Below are positions 1 to 14,591 of a DNA stretch of 64,000 bases, in pieces. Origin of the DNA: Rhea pennata (taxonomy: Eukaryota; Chordata; Aves; Rheiformes; Rheidae); contig NC_084682.1 of assembly GCF_028389875.1 (NCBI RefSeq), positions 4,474,001 through 4,538,000 of the forward strand, given 5' to 3'. Position numbers and translations under genes: made by a program. Below the pieces are notes generated by a model that did not search any database, was not told where the DNA came from, and saw only the letters and a program-made list of their open reading frames with translations. How positions within the stretch are numbered: position 1 is the first letter of the stretch; the number at the start of each line of letters is the position of its first letter.

Positions 1-1003
1 TTTACTGTGTTTTATCTTCTATGCAAGAAAGGAGGAAAAAAATAGAATTACTTGCCCCAAACTATATATAAGTTGCCCCATTACCATGCATATTCTTGTC
101 AAGCATCTCAAAATGTTTCTGTAGATAGCCACTTCTCTACAGTTCAGCAACGATAAGTTTTTATAAAAAGTGTACATTTTTCACATGGTTTTTTTTTTTG
201 CATTTTTGTTGGTTTGTACATTCTTCTAAAACAAAAAGCTAAGTAATCCTAGTGAACTCTTTCCCCCTTTCTTCAGTGCTACTGCTCTCCCTGCTCCTCC
301 GATCTGTCCATACCCGTCTTCAACGCCCAGGCCCGATGCTGCACGCCAGTTGTGAACACCCCACTCACAGCAGAGCATGAGTTTTAACCTCACATCATCT
401 TATATAGCTTTCCTGGTGATACGTTACTCTGGAACAAGAATTTAATATCTCCCTCTTCCACCTCCCACATCAGAAATACTCCTGGCCAGACATTTGCTGT
501 ATCTCTTCCGAGTGAAACTGGCTACCAAGATTATTAGCCCTCAGAAACATTAACTGAATGCATTTTGTTCATTCCATCAAGCTAAAAAATATTTCTTAAT
601 ACCGACTGAAATAGAGAGCAATACTTCACTTCTAAAATAAATATTTTCTATATTTAGAAGAGTTTGCTTTCGAAGAAAGAAAGTGTTGTATTGCTGCTAA
701 AAATATTGATATTTGAGCATTTGCTCATGCCTTTTTATGTGTAGTGTTTAGGTCCTGCGTTGTCTTCAGTGAAACTTAAATGACTAACCTCTGCTTTTCT
801 CAAATCTCATGTTTAGTGTAAGGATGTTTGATACCTAGTTTCTTGGTTTAATTATTGAAGACTCAAATGTATACATACATATGACCTTATTTCTAAATAA
901 CGGCAGGTAAAAACCAGCAATACCTACTATATGTATATGGTACACCTACCATATACTTAATCCATAGAAAAGCCACTAAGAAATACCTCATGTCTCCACT
1001 CAC

Positions 1004-4000
1004 CAATTCTCCACATTAGGGCTATATTCAGTCACATCATCCTGAAGAGACTGTGGGGAATCCATATCTTCCCCATTTCCAGATGCACTAGAAGTAGTAC
1101 AAAAAAGGGTAAGTGCTAAGTCAGGCAGACATTTTGGCAAATTGCATGAAGAAACAGGCAATACTAAGTAGCAGTATCTACAATAGAGCTGAATTAATCT
1201 AATCTGACATATTTTTAACTCTATCATTTTTCTCCCCTGCATATTTTAAAATAAGTGATAAAAATGAGATGACTCAAGATTTTATTATGTTAAAAATCTT
1301 TATGAAAACAATTCATATATTCATGTATATTTCTGTGTTATTTAATTATAGATCCTGAAGTTGTAGGGTTTTTTTTTCCCCAAGTTCACTGCTTTTTATG
1401 CATCGCCCTGAATGCTAAGATTATGTTCTTTTATTGCATGCTGAATTTGTCATCTACTACAAAACAAATATTAAAGCAGTTACTCTGCATGGGTTGCAAA
1501 CACCTAATGAAAGTGATATATCTGAAGATTTACTAAGCAGTACACAGCAGGTAACTGAAGAGGAATTTGGTAGCTGACTTGAATGGAAGCCTCAGCTAAA
1601 AGAAATTGAAGACTTGGCCCTAAATACATACTTAGGCAATAAACTTAAAGGATTCCAGTGGTATTGGTATTCTGTAATCATTATACGCCCTTTCCCAGAT
1701 ATTTCTGGATGCAGATGTAACAAAGATGAATTGATGGTAATTTTTCTTACTTGTATTTTGGTTTTCTGTAAGGTTTATATTTTATGAACAACCTCAGGTT
1801 AATGATGTAGGAGACTGAACTATTATTGACGAAACGGGTACATGGACAATAATGCTGAGCTTCTGCACCGCTCTGCGGATATTCCCATCCCTTTGAAATA
1901 AGGCTGAGCACTCAGAATCCATTCTTATTCAGTCCATCACTTCTCTGCAGAAAACTGTGAGGAATCTGGTGACAATGTGCATGTCTGGTGTGCAGGTCTG
2001 GCTCCAGATGAGAGGAAGATATTTAGATACCTCTCCGAAACCCAAACAGGATTGTCAGCTAATTCCATATAGTTGACCAAACACCCAGAGAACATTTGGC
2101 CATTTTGGGCTTATGCTAGATTTGAGGCATATTTCCCTTATTCATAATTATTGACTTTTAGTACCTCTCAACATTTTAAAAATTAAGTGCATTCTTCCCA
2201 GTCATAATTTTTCTCTATTCATTGAGCATAAATGTTTGTCTTTAAATATCTCATACTCAGCATCTCCCTGTTGTTTGATTGTTGATGAGCAAGAGGGAAG
2301 ATGCCAGTACACAGCTGGGAATAGGGCTTGCTAAATTAAGCTGTGGTCTTCATGCTGGTTTTGCAGCAGAAAACACAGAAGTAGGTAAGTGGATTTCCTC
2401 CTACTGTATCACAAATAAGGGGTTAAGAAAAAAAAACACTAAAATAGAAAGTACTGATTTAAAATTTATTCAAATTTGAGGCTTTATCCAGAGTTATTCT
2501 GAATTAATTCAGTTACTCTGAATTATTTATTCAGAGTAAATGACAGCAATATATAAAGATAAGTCATCTGGCAACAACTGACATCCAGAGTTCTGCCTCT
2601 GATGTAACCAAAAGCTATGAAAAGCCACCTGAAATTTTAGCTCTGAAGTATAGGGAGAACTGAAGAGTAAATGCTGAAAAGAAAGTAGCTATATTTGCAA
2701 TATGACTATTGCATATGCATCTGTAACTTACCATGGACGAATATTTGAATCCATGGGTTTTGAAAACACAGGGGGAGATGTATTATGTGGAGTTGCATTA
2801 CTTTCAAAACCATCAATCTCTAGAAAAAAGTGCGAACTGTTGAACATATTGCATTAAAATATTGTTAGTAAAAAGGCAAACCACCATAAAATAAACAAAG
2901 CAATATATATACATGCCTTGGACAAGCTTGACAGTTTATACTTTCTGCCATCATATCTAATAAGATGCTGGAATAGAAGCTTATCTACTTTTCCCTGGGG
3001 GAATCCCAGCCTCAAACATTGTGGCAGATGGACAAAAGATCTAGAGATATTTTTAGAAGACATGGGATTGGATCCTGACATGTCTAAGCAGCCACCCCAG
3101 CAGTCTAAAAACAACCTCACAGCCAACCTTTGTGCAAATAGCTAAATGCAACACCAGCCATTTATTGAACAGCCATACATTTATGTGTACGCACATACAT
3201 ATGCATATGCTTTTTAATCTGCTGCATTCTAGCCCCTGTATGTGCAGCTAAGAACCAGCACGATGGATTGTTCCAAGCCTATCAGCAATGATAAACATTA
3301 AATCAGAAAGCTGGAAAGGTCACATGTTAGACATAAGACGTTTCCACCCTCCAGGACTGAATTTGTAATCTTCGCCAGTCAGAGCATGACATTTAACTAT
3401 ATCTAGCTAATGGATACCTATTTATAGGGAAAAGAATGAAACGCGAAACAACACAGAGAAAGGGAGCATGAGAAAAATAGTAAGATTTAGCCCTTTAAAA
3501 GCCTGTGGAGTTTGGAGGGAAAGTGGCTCAAGGGCTTGTGATTACTAGGTCTCATTAAGACGTTGTTGTATTTCACCCAAGACAAGGGAGTTTCAGTGGT
3601 GGATGCAGTGATTCCCACATGGTATAGATTAGAATCAGATTTCCAAAATGTTTCAGTAATCACCTGGAAAATATTCCAAATTCAACTAATATTTGTAGTT
3701 TAGACAGTGGGATAGTTCTTCCTTTTTCAGCTGTACCCTCCTCACCCCCTACAAAGAATCCAGTGGAATTAAAGTACATATTGATCTTAAAATGTAGTAT
3801 GTTATTAGGCTACTACTGAACAACTTGTTGATGTCTGCTAAAAATAGCATAGTCTAACATCCCTCTCATTTTCCAATGTCTTGGTGATCCAAGTGTTAAT
3901 TCACTGTGTGGATGTTTAAATTTACATGACCTATTAACATTTGAGTTGTGCCTGTGAATGTATTCTAAGCACGTGGTAAATAAAATGCCACCTCTGGTTA

Positions 4001-6147
4001 GCAGGACTATGTCTCTACAATTACTTTGGCAAGGGGGTGCTCTTTGCAGCATAAGAAAGATCTAGACAGAAACAGGACTATTGCCATTACTCATACCACA
4101 CTCGCCAGATTCACGGCTGCTGCAAATCACTGTTGCTTCTTTGGGATCTGAATTTGGTGCAGAGATGAAGGATTGGGAAAAACATGGGTCCATCCTGTTA
4201 TTTTGCATTCCCCAACTATGACATGCAGGATCTGCCCCAACAGGCAAACAGCTTTTGGTGGCCACAGTGAACTTCAAGCGTGGCAGCTCTCCAGGCTTTC
4301 TGGAAGCTTTGAGGACTGTCTCCCTTGCCCTTGCCTCTGCCCTGGAAGGGAAGTGCATGCCACCAGCTGACGTTCCCGAGAGCAGCTCCTGGCTCTCCCA
4401 GAAGCGCCTTCATGCGGAAAAATTTGGCATTCAGTGGATTTATAGCAGCTATGAAGCGGGCCCTATCCCAGCATGTAGGTTTTCTGGAGGTGCTACAGGT
4501 TAAAAAGCCATGCAAAACAAGCGGCCAACTGCCAGCAAATATCCAAATGCTTATGTGGTCCTGGTGCTCGCTGTCGAGAACACGGCCCACAGACGCAATC
4601 AAGCTCCGACAACTTTGGCAACGCTTCTCCCAGCCTGTGTGTCGGTTTTCCTGTACTTAATTATACACTGTTAGTTCACTCAAACACCAGGGGCTTCAAG
4701 AAGGGAAAAGTCATTATCTTCGTAAACTATATACTGCCAGCACATTTGGCAAGTTAGAAAGCCGCCCATGGAAGTGCAGTGGCTGCTTAGTGGTACCCTA
4801 CACCAGAAGGAAGCAACAGAAAGACAGCAGCATAGAAACATATAATTAACAGAACATTAAAATTCCTGTGACCTTCATTCCTTACGTTACAGGAATGTTG
4901 TCTGTCACACCCTGAGCTCTCGGTTGCGAGATGGGAAAAACCCCTAGGTTACTGTTATTGATGACAAAACTGAATGTGAGATATGAGATTAAGCAACTGA
5001 AGGGCAATATTTGTCAGTGTTTGCTGTAACTAGACAATCTTGCATGCAATTGCCTCTTTTGGAATTACTTTGCATATAAAAGGAGAGCTTCTTTTTGAAC
5101 TTAATGACAGAAGGAGCAATTGAGCCACCCAGGTAGTGGCTCTCAAATACCTAATCACACTATTTCTGTAGAAAATGATTCCCGCTATTATTAAAAATTA
5201 CAAATGTCAGAACAGCCACAGTTCCCTGGGCCTCGAGAGTTTCAAAAATTGCTACGCTCGCTAGCAATTAGCCACAGAGTGAAGAGTTTATGAATGAAAA
5301 TTCGTGCTCATGCTACAGTAACTATCAGGGATGAACAACTACTTATTTCCCTATTCGTATTAAATACAACCTTTAATCCACATCTTAATTCTCCAGTATA
5401 AATTATACATGAAAATGAATATTTTATTCTATAAAATGAGTTGAGAGAACTCATTAATCAGAATCATGAAAAATAGAGCAAATTCAGGTTTCTGTCTGTG
5501 ATGGGATTTCTCAAACTGCCTGCTTTGCCAGCTTTCATCTTTTGATTTCACCTCTTCCTCCCCATTACCTGTCATGTTCCCATGTGAGGCTAAGTTTGAA
5601 ATACTCCCTTTTTCCAGGTCAGCATCCCTCTTATTTGAAAGATCCCATGTGATCTCTTTGAAAAGCTCTCTCCACCTTCTCTTATCAACGTGCTGACCAG
5701 TGCTAGACCGTGTTCTTGTAAACAGGAGATGCAGAAAGCCCAGTTGACATGAGACACAAATTACAGTCGTGCAACAGTCTGAAGCATCTCTGAGCTAGGG
5801 ATTAAGTCTTTGTCCCATTAAAGTGAACACATTATACATCTACCAAACCACCAGGATAATCTTCTACTTGTTAACAGCATCAGCACACTATTTTTTAGGG
5901 CACCTCGTATTCATTAAGCCCATACATTCATTACATGAAAAAAGTTGTTAGTGATATTTCAGTGCTAACACCTACTAAAGGAGATAAAAGAGGTAGTTTT
6001 ATTGTTTTAGACTAAGCTGAAGTCCTACCTTTTCTTTGTGGGAGTGCTTTCAGTCAGCTTTTTGTCTTGCTGGTTTGAAGTGGGGATACCAGGTGGATTT
6101 GCTTTCTTGCCCATTAGTGGAATAATTTCTTTGTTATCTTTAATCAT
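1004..6147 (-). CDS. TRPV3: TRPV3, N-terminal coding exons (partial, continues off the left edge)
   Basis: TRPV3 is a plasma-membrane, heat-activated, non-selective cation channel, best known from skin keratinocytes. Three coding exons on the minus strand join in frame: 6147-6029 (start codon at 6147-6145, four bases after a splice acceptor), 2836-2732 and 1087-1004. All have GT/AG borders. They encode about 102 residues of the cytoplasmic N-terminus, before the ankyrin repeats. The first exon gives [10 protein letters not shown], the second [10 protein letters not shown] and [14 protein letters not shown], and the third GEDMDSPQS followed by DDVTE. These match the order and wording of mammalian TRPV3 ([37 protein letters not shown]). 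The ankyrin repeats and channel domain must lie left of base 1. Introns of 3.2 kb and 1.6 kb show nothing else that I can support. The upstream noncoding exon and promoter were not identified. Confidence 0.93.
2840..6028 (-). other. TRPV3 first coding intron, no supported gene inside
   Basis: This intron separates the first and second TRPV3 coding exons. Around 4,060-4,660 it is less AT-rich than its surroundings, and both strands are open for 80 to 128 codons. I recognise no protein there and see no convincing exon borders. The remainder is ordinary AT-rich sequence. Confidence 0.5.
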
Positions 6148-9100
6148 GTTTCTGCAGTAGATAGATTTACAGTTATTCAACTCCATGTTCGTTTGAAGAA
6201 AGCATGGTGATCAAATTGCCTATTTGCACCCTTTTCATGTAAGCACATAAATCTTGACTTTTTCTTTCCAAAGTTTTTCATTTTCAGTTAAGCATATGCC
6301 TACTGTTTCATGTGTCAAGGTTGGAAGGTTATATTCATGACTGATTAAATTACATTCCAACAAAAGCAGCATAAAGAGAGACACCATAAATCCAGGAGAA
6401 CTATAACTTCAAGCATGCACCTAAATTAAACTGAAGGGAGCCTGTCAATCACAACGACAGTATATGTTATTTAGAGAAACAAAAATACAAGAATGACTTT
6501 TACAAGTAGCCGCAAAATTTGTGCATCTCTGCAGTTAATCTAAGGAATCCATTCTTACTTACCCAACATAACTCTAGGAAACTGCTAAATTCTGGGAACA
6601 TCTGTTGCAACAGGTACAATATGTGAAGGAAGCTTTCAGACACAAAGTGCATCAAGCACAGAAAAAGGCATGAAGCTTTTCAATGAGTGGGAATAACAGA
6701 AGCAAAAGACAGAGTGTGAATACTAACCCCAGGCAGACTCAGCTTATAACACAGATCACACCAAGGACTTGTGTCCTGGTGACACTTCTTAACATTTTTT
6801 CTGGGAAAAAAAAAGAAGTCATTACTCTCCTAAATGTGAGCAATCACCAGCATGTGATACAAGAGGACCTTAATGCATGTATCTGAACACTCACAGCATG
6901 AATTCTGTAAGTAATAATGAATAATTATCTTCCTATTTCTCAATATAATACTTGAGGGCATCATTTTAAATCATCAAGGATAACTTAAAAGCAAGAGAGT
7001 AAATTTAAGATCCTTTAAAATTCATTGCATGCAGAAATAGCAAGTTTTACAAGGTCATGGATCCACTTGCAGGCAAATTAGGGAAGCGCTTTCCGTAACC
7101 AAGGACATACAATAATTACTCTGCCTGCAAGTTTGAACAAAATTATTTTTCCCCTCCTGTATCCACTTTCCTTAATGTGACAAATGTACAAAGAAATTTT
7201 TATATTCCTGTCCCAGTGTTGTCAACTATAATTTGTTCATTATGGGAATAACAAGATGCAGAAAGCAGACTGTGCAATGTTTGAACAGACATGATCACTA
7301 GTGTTAGAGGGGAAATGGACACGTGGAATACATTGATATTTGAATGAAAATCCATTAGTGCATATATGACAATTGTTTAAACAGAAAGATTTTCCATCCC
7401 AAGGATAGAGAATTGAGAATTTGCAAGGTTCAAACACCTGCAAATGCAGTTGTAATTTCTTGTAACTAACAGAAATAGAGAAGAAATCTGAAATACTGAA
7501 AAGTACTCCTTAACTTTGGAGGTGTTTAAATTAAGAGTATATCAAAAATAAAATGTTGCTGTCTTTTCTACCACTGGTAGATATTTTTACATGACAAACG
7601 TGAAATCACACTAGTGCAACTCAGAATCGTACATAACTTGGATGCGTTTCTTGAGAATTTGTATTACAACACTCAAATAATTCATAAAGAGCAAATCTGA
7701 TGTTACTTTATGCACTTGCAAACAAAGGACACTTATTCCATGCAGTAAGTGTACACAAGAACAGAACCTGGATACTACATATTATGAGGTAGGAAATAGT
7801 TTTGTCCATGCCTTTGAAAAATGCAGTACTGTAGATCTGCAGGCATTTTACATCAGTTATTAAAACACAGCTAAAACGAATTACCATTGTCTTGTTTAGC
7901 TGACAAATAATTCTGCTATTTGTTTCTTAGAGTGCCATAAGAATACACCGCAGTTTATAAGTGCATTGAAGACAATTCCCATCAGAGGAAGAGATAAATG
8001 AGATATTTGACATAAATCGAATATACAGAGACTAAGATAAGATAGAGACTGGCACTAAATACCTACTTTAGAGAAAGAATAGCTGGAAACAGACCAAGAG
8101 CTAGAAAAGCAGGTCAAACAGGGGGCTGTGCAAAAGGAGGTGCTGAGCTGAGACGGGCACGTCCAGTAGGGGTGTGCGAGAGCTGGAGAAGTCAGAGCAC
8201 TAGGGAGGGCTGGAGAAAAAAAATTGAGGTTGATGTCTGTGAACCACACAAGGGACATAGGGAAGAGCCGCTCATTTGGGAGTGGGACACAGGAAACAAT
8301 CTGGGGAGGAAAAAGGAAAGATTCATTTTTGCATACATAGACTACAGCTTCCAAAGGCACTTGGGAGACTGGTCTGTGCAGTCACAGCCACAGAGACGAT
8401 ATTTAAATGAGATCCCAAGTCTGCACAAGTAAATAACTGCAGGCACAGTGGAAGCAGGACCTTCATACTGCGCTGAGTGTAGCAGAGTGTCTCATTTGTA
8501 ATCACAATTAATTGCACAGTCAGATTAAAACCAAAGCAGGGCTTTTGACAGTATGGCTACAGAGCTCACTTCTTATTCTAGCTTTAGCCATACAAATCTC
8601 ATGGAAGTTAATGGTGGGGGTTTTTTTATGCTTATTGGCTTGGCTTCTTCCCTCCCTCTGTCTTGTTAGTTTAATGACCAACTGCTTTCATCATCGTATG
8701 AGATCTCCTCCTGCACTATCACTAATCTATGGTGCATAGAGTAAAATAGTGCAACAGTTGAGAATGTCAAATCATATGTTGTGCAGCTTAACCTGATATG
8801 GACTGCCTTCTTCTGGTATAATTATTTTTCACTCTCATTATCTAGTTAATTGCTACCTTCAGACCACCAGAGACATGGTTTATTTGAAGCAGGCAATGAG
8901 GTAAAAATACTATGTTGATTTACAGTACTAAGAATTAATTTGGAGGGGACAGGGAGTACACTGAGGACTTAGTATCTCACTTCCAGCGTGGTGGGGATAA
9001 GAAAAGACCATTTATGTTTAATGGTGAATGTGACTCGGCCACTCTTACAGGAAGTGGTACTTTATGCACTATCAAAGACTCTCCTCATGCTTACCTGCAA

Positions 9101-10712
9101 CCAAGAAAAATCATAGATATTTGTGTCTCCATAGATCAATGACAGCACAAACACAGAAGCTAAAAAGAGAATTATACAAATGACAAGAAACACTCAGCTG
9201 TGCTATTATGGGACAAACCCCATTTCCTTAGGGGCAGAGGAGTAGAGGTGACTACTAATAGCTGTGTTTAATTCACACCGTCTTCTGAACATCCACAGCA
9301 CAGACCACCCTTTCCAGCACCTACAAGCTAATGCTTACGAGCTCATAGAAAAAGTATTCCTAGGGGAAAGATGATAAAACTCTATTTTGGTTTTTGTGTA
9401 TTATTTATGATATGGTATGAACCCTATTGGGAGAAAGTCACTCTTGATAAAAAAAGGAGTTTCATCTTTCTGTAAGATTTTTCAAATTTTTTAGATGCTG
9501 TAGTAGAGATTAGGTGCTATCTAAAAGTCATTTTCTTCTCGGTGAGAAATTTGTTCCTTTCTAGGAAGTTTTTTTAAAGAGGAATTAAAAAATCTCTGTG
9601 AAGAGATTTCTTCCTTTCTTCCCCGAGGAGAATGCTTTAAAATTACTCACCTGCCTATGTCCATATTAGACAAAAAGACATTTAAATGAGTTGAAATAAA
9701 GATTGTTCCACCTGGCCAAGTATTTTACTTTTGATATTCACTATACTAACACTTTCAATAGGAGGTGAAAATATTATTTAAGTGTAGTTTATATGACAGT
9801 GCATTTTGGATCCCCTTAGCACAGAAAATAGGAAATGCTACAGTGCATCAAGTTGAAAATATAAACAAAATTAGCTGTATCTTTTTTTTCGCTTCTGAAT
9901 GCCCAAGGAGTCAACGTGACACAGTTCAGGAGAAAGATTAATAAACTAGAAAAACAGCAAGCAGCACAACAGAGCAGCCTGCTCCAGTCAAGAGAAAGGT
10001 TTAGCCTTTGTCTTTTGAAGATTTCATTCTCCAAAATACCATCACGCCTACACCAAACTCTCACAGCAGCACTCAGACAACTTACCATGCTGATGAAACT
10101 TGCGTTCAGGTGTAGAAAAGGCACCTCAAAACTGTAGGATCCCGCTCATGCTGTGATAACATCCAAAGATACTAATCTGCCAAACGAGTAGAACTATAAT
10201 CAGGCTCAAAACTATCCAAAAAACGCAAAACCACCCTCCTTCAGTTGACTGGTTTTCCTCGGCTGCCGGAAAGCACAGAGAGGTGCAGTGCCGGAGCACT
10301 GCAGCCTTACAGGACTTGTTACGTCGTAAATTAGGGAGCCGAGAGAAACTTGCTAGACGACAAACTCTTTACTTCGTAGCTGCCAAACTGGGATGACACA
10401 TACACATGCAATAATTATGTACTAAAGTGTTACCAAAGCCGAGTCGCTTAAGGATGACTTAATGGCAACAGTAGAGTATCTATCCAAGGCGATCACAGCC
10501 CTCTGCAGTTTACATATTGTTTTCAAAGAAAATGGTTATGCACACGCATTTGGGTAGCAAATGACATCTCTACGTCACGCTTAGTTTACTGTATGTTATG
10601 GTGCTTTTCAGAAAGCGCAAGGTAAAAGTGAGAAAAAGATCACAGCAAGCGTTCAGCAAAGAAAAATATTTGTTATTATTGAGAAAATAGGAATGGGCTT
10701 AGAAAATCTTAC

Positions 10713-10801
10713 GTTTCCACAGTGATAATGGTAGTGAAAACCCCATGGATTTCCTTAGATATTTCCCTATTCATTTTTTGATGAATGCGTACTTTCAGGC
10801 T
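10713..10801 (-). other. Orphan exon-like segment, possible TRPV3 5' noncoding exon
   Basis: On the minus strand an 89-base segment lies between a good acceptor (pyrimidine-rich stretch ending TTGCAG at 10802) and a good donor (GTAAGA starting at 10712). It is open in one frame, but I do not recognise the peptide. It lies upstream of the TRPV3 start exon on the same strand, so it could be a 5' untranslated exon. The splice signals may equally be chance. Confidence 0.15.
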
Positions 10802-13800
10802 CTGCAAGGATACAAATAGGTACATTTCACATAAACAGTACTGGTTGTATTTTCTTAATTTTTTAGCTTTGCTCATTTTGAGCTCTTGAGCAACTGCTAA
10901 TACAGACTTCTTTATGGGACATGCTGGATAGAGTTTTTCCTTTATCACTAGAAATAGTACATTTAAATCTTGCACATCTTTGTAGAGATGCCTAAGAGAT
11001 GTTCTTAGGGCTGCTGGTCTCTCCTTTACAGACTTTACATATATAAGTGGGTTTAAGGGGATTTATGCACATCAACCAAAGAGAAAACTTCCTCAGGCTA
11101 TAGACAAGAAAAGAAAGCATCAAATTTGGGGGGAGTTTGCAGGAAGGTGGATAGAGAATTTGGAAAGCAAAGCATAAAATACCTAAGAATGTTAAGGCAG
11201 ACATTTGAAGCCTGAGGAATATGGTTTTAAAATACATCCGCAAATTGTAGGCAAATCTCTCCTGTTCATCAAGTGGATTTCTTTGAAGAGGACTGCTGAG
11301 CATTATATTCGCCTCAAATCAAGGTCAAATCTACAGTGAGAAATACCAGGGAGCACTGCCCTGTCTCTGGAAATGAATTAGCTTCCCACAAGCAGTACGG
11401 TGAAATGGGCTCTGCCTAGGCCAGCTCTATTTTGCCCTGCAAGACTTCTGGTTGGATATGCTGAGCACACATCCAGCTTTGCCTAAGGCAAATTTATGAT
11501 GATATACTCCAAATCCTGCGCCAGGAAGGTGGTTCACACCTTGTCCAATGACTATGCCTAAGCCAACATACTGCAATCTCAGGTCAGCTGCTTTGATACT
11601 CTCCCAGGTGCTGGTCTACTCATCTGGAGTAAGGGCTGAGTACTGGCATTTAAGCTTGCCTAGGAGATGGTTGACTCAACCGTCCGCACAAACTGCAAGA
11701 GAAGACTGTGTAACTGAAGTCATTCTGAGGTGGGAGAGCCACATGTGAAAAGAGGCAAAGTTAAAATTGTGCAAAGGTTTATTTGAGGACTCTTGCTTTA
11801 ATTCTCATCTAAACCACAGGAACAGACTGGTTAAGAAATTCCTCTGGTAAAGAGAGAGAAAATGAATTTGGCAGCAAGCAGTACCTTGAATTCAGAAAGC
11901 AGCTAGATCTGAAAGGACTCAGATCTGTGTGGCTTAGCAGAATATAGGACCTAGCAATGTGGTCTACGTATCACGTAGTGCCAGATATCCAAAAAGAAAA
12001 ACTAAAGGATAAGCTACAGCAAGAGCGTTGGACCCCTGCATCAAACCTGCTTAGGAAAAGGCATAGAGGATTACAAGAGCTGTAACAGTTCCTGTGCTTG
12101 GAAATTACACTTCGTCCTGCCTGATCTGTGGTAACAGCTTCTCATCCATTATGAGGGGTAGCTTTTTCTGTGCAATTGCCCGATTTTGGAAACATGAGCC
12201 CAGACTGGTTCTAGCTAATCCTCCCCAAAACAGATAGGAATGGCACACGTTAGACATAGGCGTTGTGAGCTTGAACTGAGTTATTTTTAAGGGCAGACTT
12301 CAGAGGCAGGAAGTGAGAAGCAGAACTACAGAAAGTCACATCTGTGCAAACAATTTCTTACAGTTTTAATCATTAACCCACTTAACCTTTATGTTCCCAG
12401 ATTTGTTCTGCCCTGAGATTTCTGACAAGGCCAGCATTTTTCAGAAGCCATGGAGAGTTTTGCAACAGGCTGTATCATGGCTGTGTAGGCAATTTTAGAG
12501 TTTTACAACAGTTACCAGCTGCTCCAATGTCAGAAGGGCTTCAAACAATAACATTATGCTGCTTTTTTACCAGTTACTAACAGAGATGCCATGAAGGTCA
12601 GAAACATTAATACCTAGACACAGATCTCCTGTGAAAAATTAGTTGAAAATGTTAGCTTTGGATAGCTCGCACTGTACCAGCGAGCAGCACATTTGCAGCC
12701 TATTTGGCATTCATTAATTTGTTTTTCCTAACAAGTGCTAGACTTGCTAGAAACTAAAATGAACACGATGAAGGAAGCCCCAGGTGGGAGCGACTGAGCA
12801 CTTGGAGATCTGCCATCTGCCATCAGGGAGTCAGAGCTGCATTTTCTATTCTGCTGTTACGTGACATGATCAGAGTCAAGCTCACGTTAGGAAGTTATTC
12901 AGATGTTATATTTAATTCTCTGATTTTCACTACCCCAACAGGGACTCGCTAAGAGGAAAAGCCATTGTCTAAAAAGAATTTTTGACATTAATAGGTAACA
13001 GCACAAATTGTAAATTACTTATTGTCAGCATTCCATTCCCCAAACTCTTTAAAAAATAATCCAAAGTTTAAGTATTAAAACACTATACACTCCAATCACC
13101 AGTATCAGCCAGCTCCCCTGAGCTTAATGTTTAATTGATTCACAGGAGACTTCATGATTTTGCACTGTGGAAAAAGTGCATTTAGATTCTCTTCATTTCT
13201 GCCGAAAAGAATTCAGAATTGTTTTTGTTGTGGGGAGAATCCACAGGAGATCACATACAGAGCATGGTTTTAAAAGAATGCGTATGCATTTGATGTTAGC
13301 AGCATAGCTTATGTTGAAGAACCACACCAGGACGTACTTCAGCAGGGTATGATAAGCAACATAAGATACTATCATTTTCCCATAGATTTTTCCAGCTAAC
13401 TTGAAACCAGATATAAGGAGGGAAGAAAGTGGGAGAGGAAAGGAAGGTCACAACAGCATGCTGCTGGGCTACCCCCACTAGAGTACAGAAAGGGCACTTT
13501 GCTGTTGACAGTGTGCTTTAAGGAAGTATAAATGCAGAAGCCTTTTCATAGGGCATGCGGCAGGGCAGAGCTCGCCCAGTCTTACGGGCTTGCTTTCTAA
13601 CACTGAACTCCTGATTTCAGGAGTCAGATTTTCATACATGTTGAGTCTCCAGCATTGAGAGGATTTGTGTCACTGATTCCTCTTCGGTTCACTACAATAT
13701 AAGCAGCCAGTCTTCCCTCGTGCAACAGAGCTTTATGCCACCAGAAAACACAAAAGCAGAAAAGAAAAGAGATATTTGTCTATGCAACTTAAATCAACAA

Positions 13801-14566
13801 ATTGACCTTGACCCTTAACACTTTCCTTCACAGGGCATTTTACACAAACTGTGAAAGGGAAAAAATGAAGTAACTACTGCTTAACAGATCAGTGTTACCA
13901 TCTATTCCAATTTCTCCTACTACAAAAAATAAAAGTCTAATCATACAGAATTCTACCTGAACTCAGAGGTACGCTGCTGTTTAAAGGCCGCTTTTCCATT
14001 TCAGTAATTCATGCAAGTTTTTTCCTAGACAGAACACTTCCCCTTAGCAACTATTTTAGCAATATGAATATTTCTAGTCAGTTCTATAAATGATTTCTTC
14101 AATAATTGTAGCTGACTTTTCACCAAATCATTCCTCATTTGTTTTCCAGATACTGCTGAAAGTTTCTGTTTAGCTATTTTTCATTCTGAAGTGCAGAAGA
14201 CAAGGTACTTTGAGGAACAGCTGAATTCTGGGCTGAATTTGTTTTTACAGTGATAACACTTTCAGACATGTATACTGTGCAATATGCCAAGCAACTGGTT
14301 ACATCACATTTTCAGATGCAGAGACTATAGCTAGCAGAATTAAACAGTATATTCCTGACTGTGCATTAAGTACCCAGCTTCAGTAACATTATCTCCCCAA
14401 TTCCTCCACTCTTAAAGTTAAACTCATTATAAGATTATATCTGTGAACTGCTACAGCTGTATGAAGAGCTTTTCACCTCTATCCAGACAACTGAATGGCA
14501 CTTGCAAATATTTAAGGATTAGGCACACTGTGAGATAAGAGATTATTGTGTACAGCTGAGCAGTAG

Positions 14567-14591
14567 AGATATGTACAGCCTGTACATATCT
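14567..14591. repeat. Perfect 11-bp inverted repeat
   Basis: AGATATGTACA and its exact reverse complement TGTACATATCT flank a three-base GCC spacer. The structure could form a short hairpin or be a palindromic protein-binding site. Nothing nearby assigns it a function. Confidence 0.6.
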
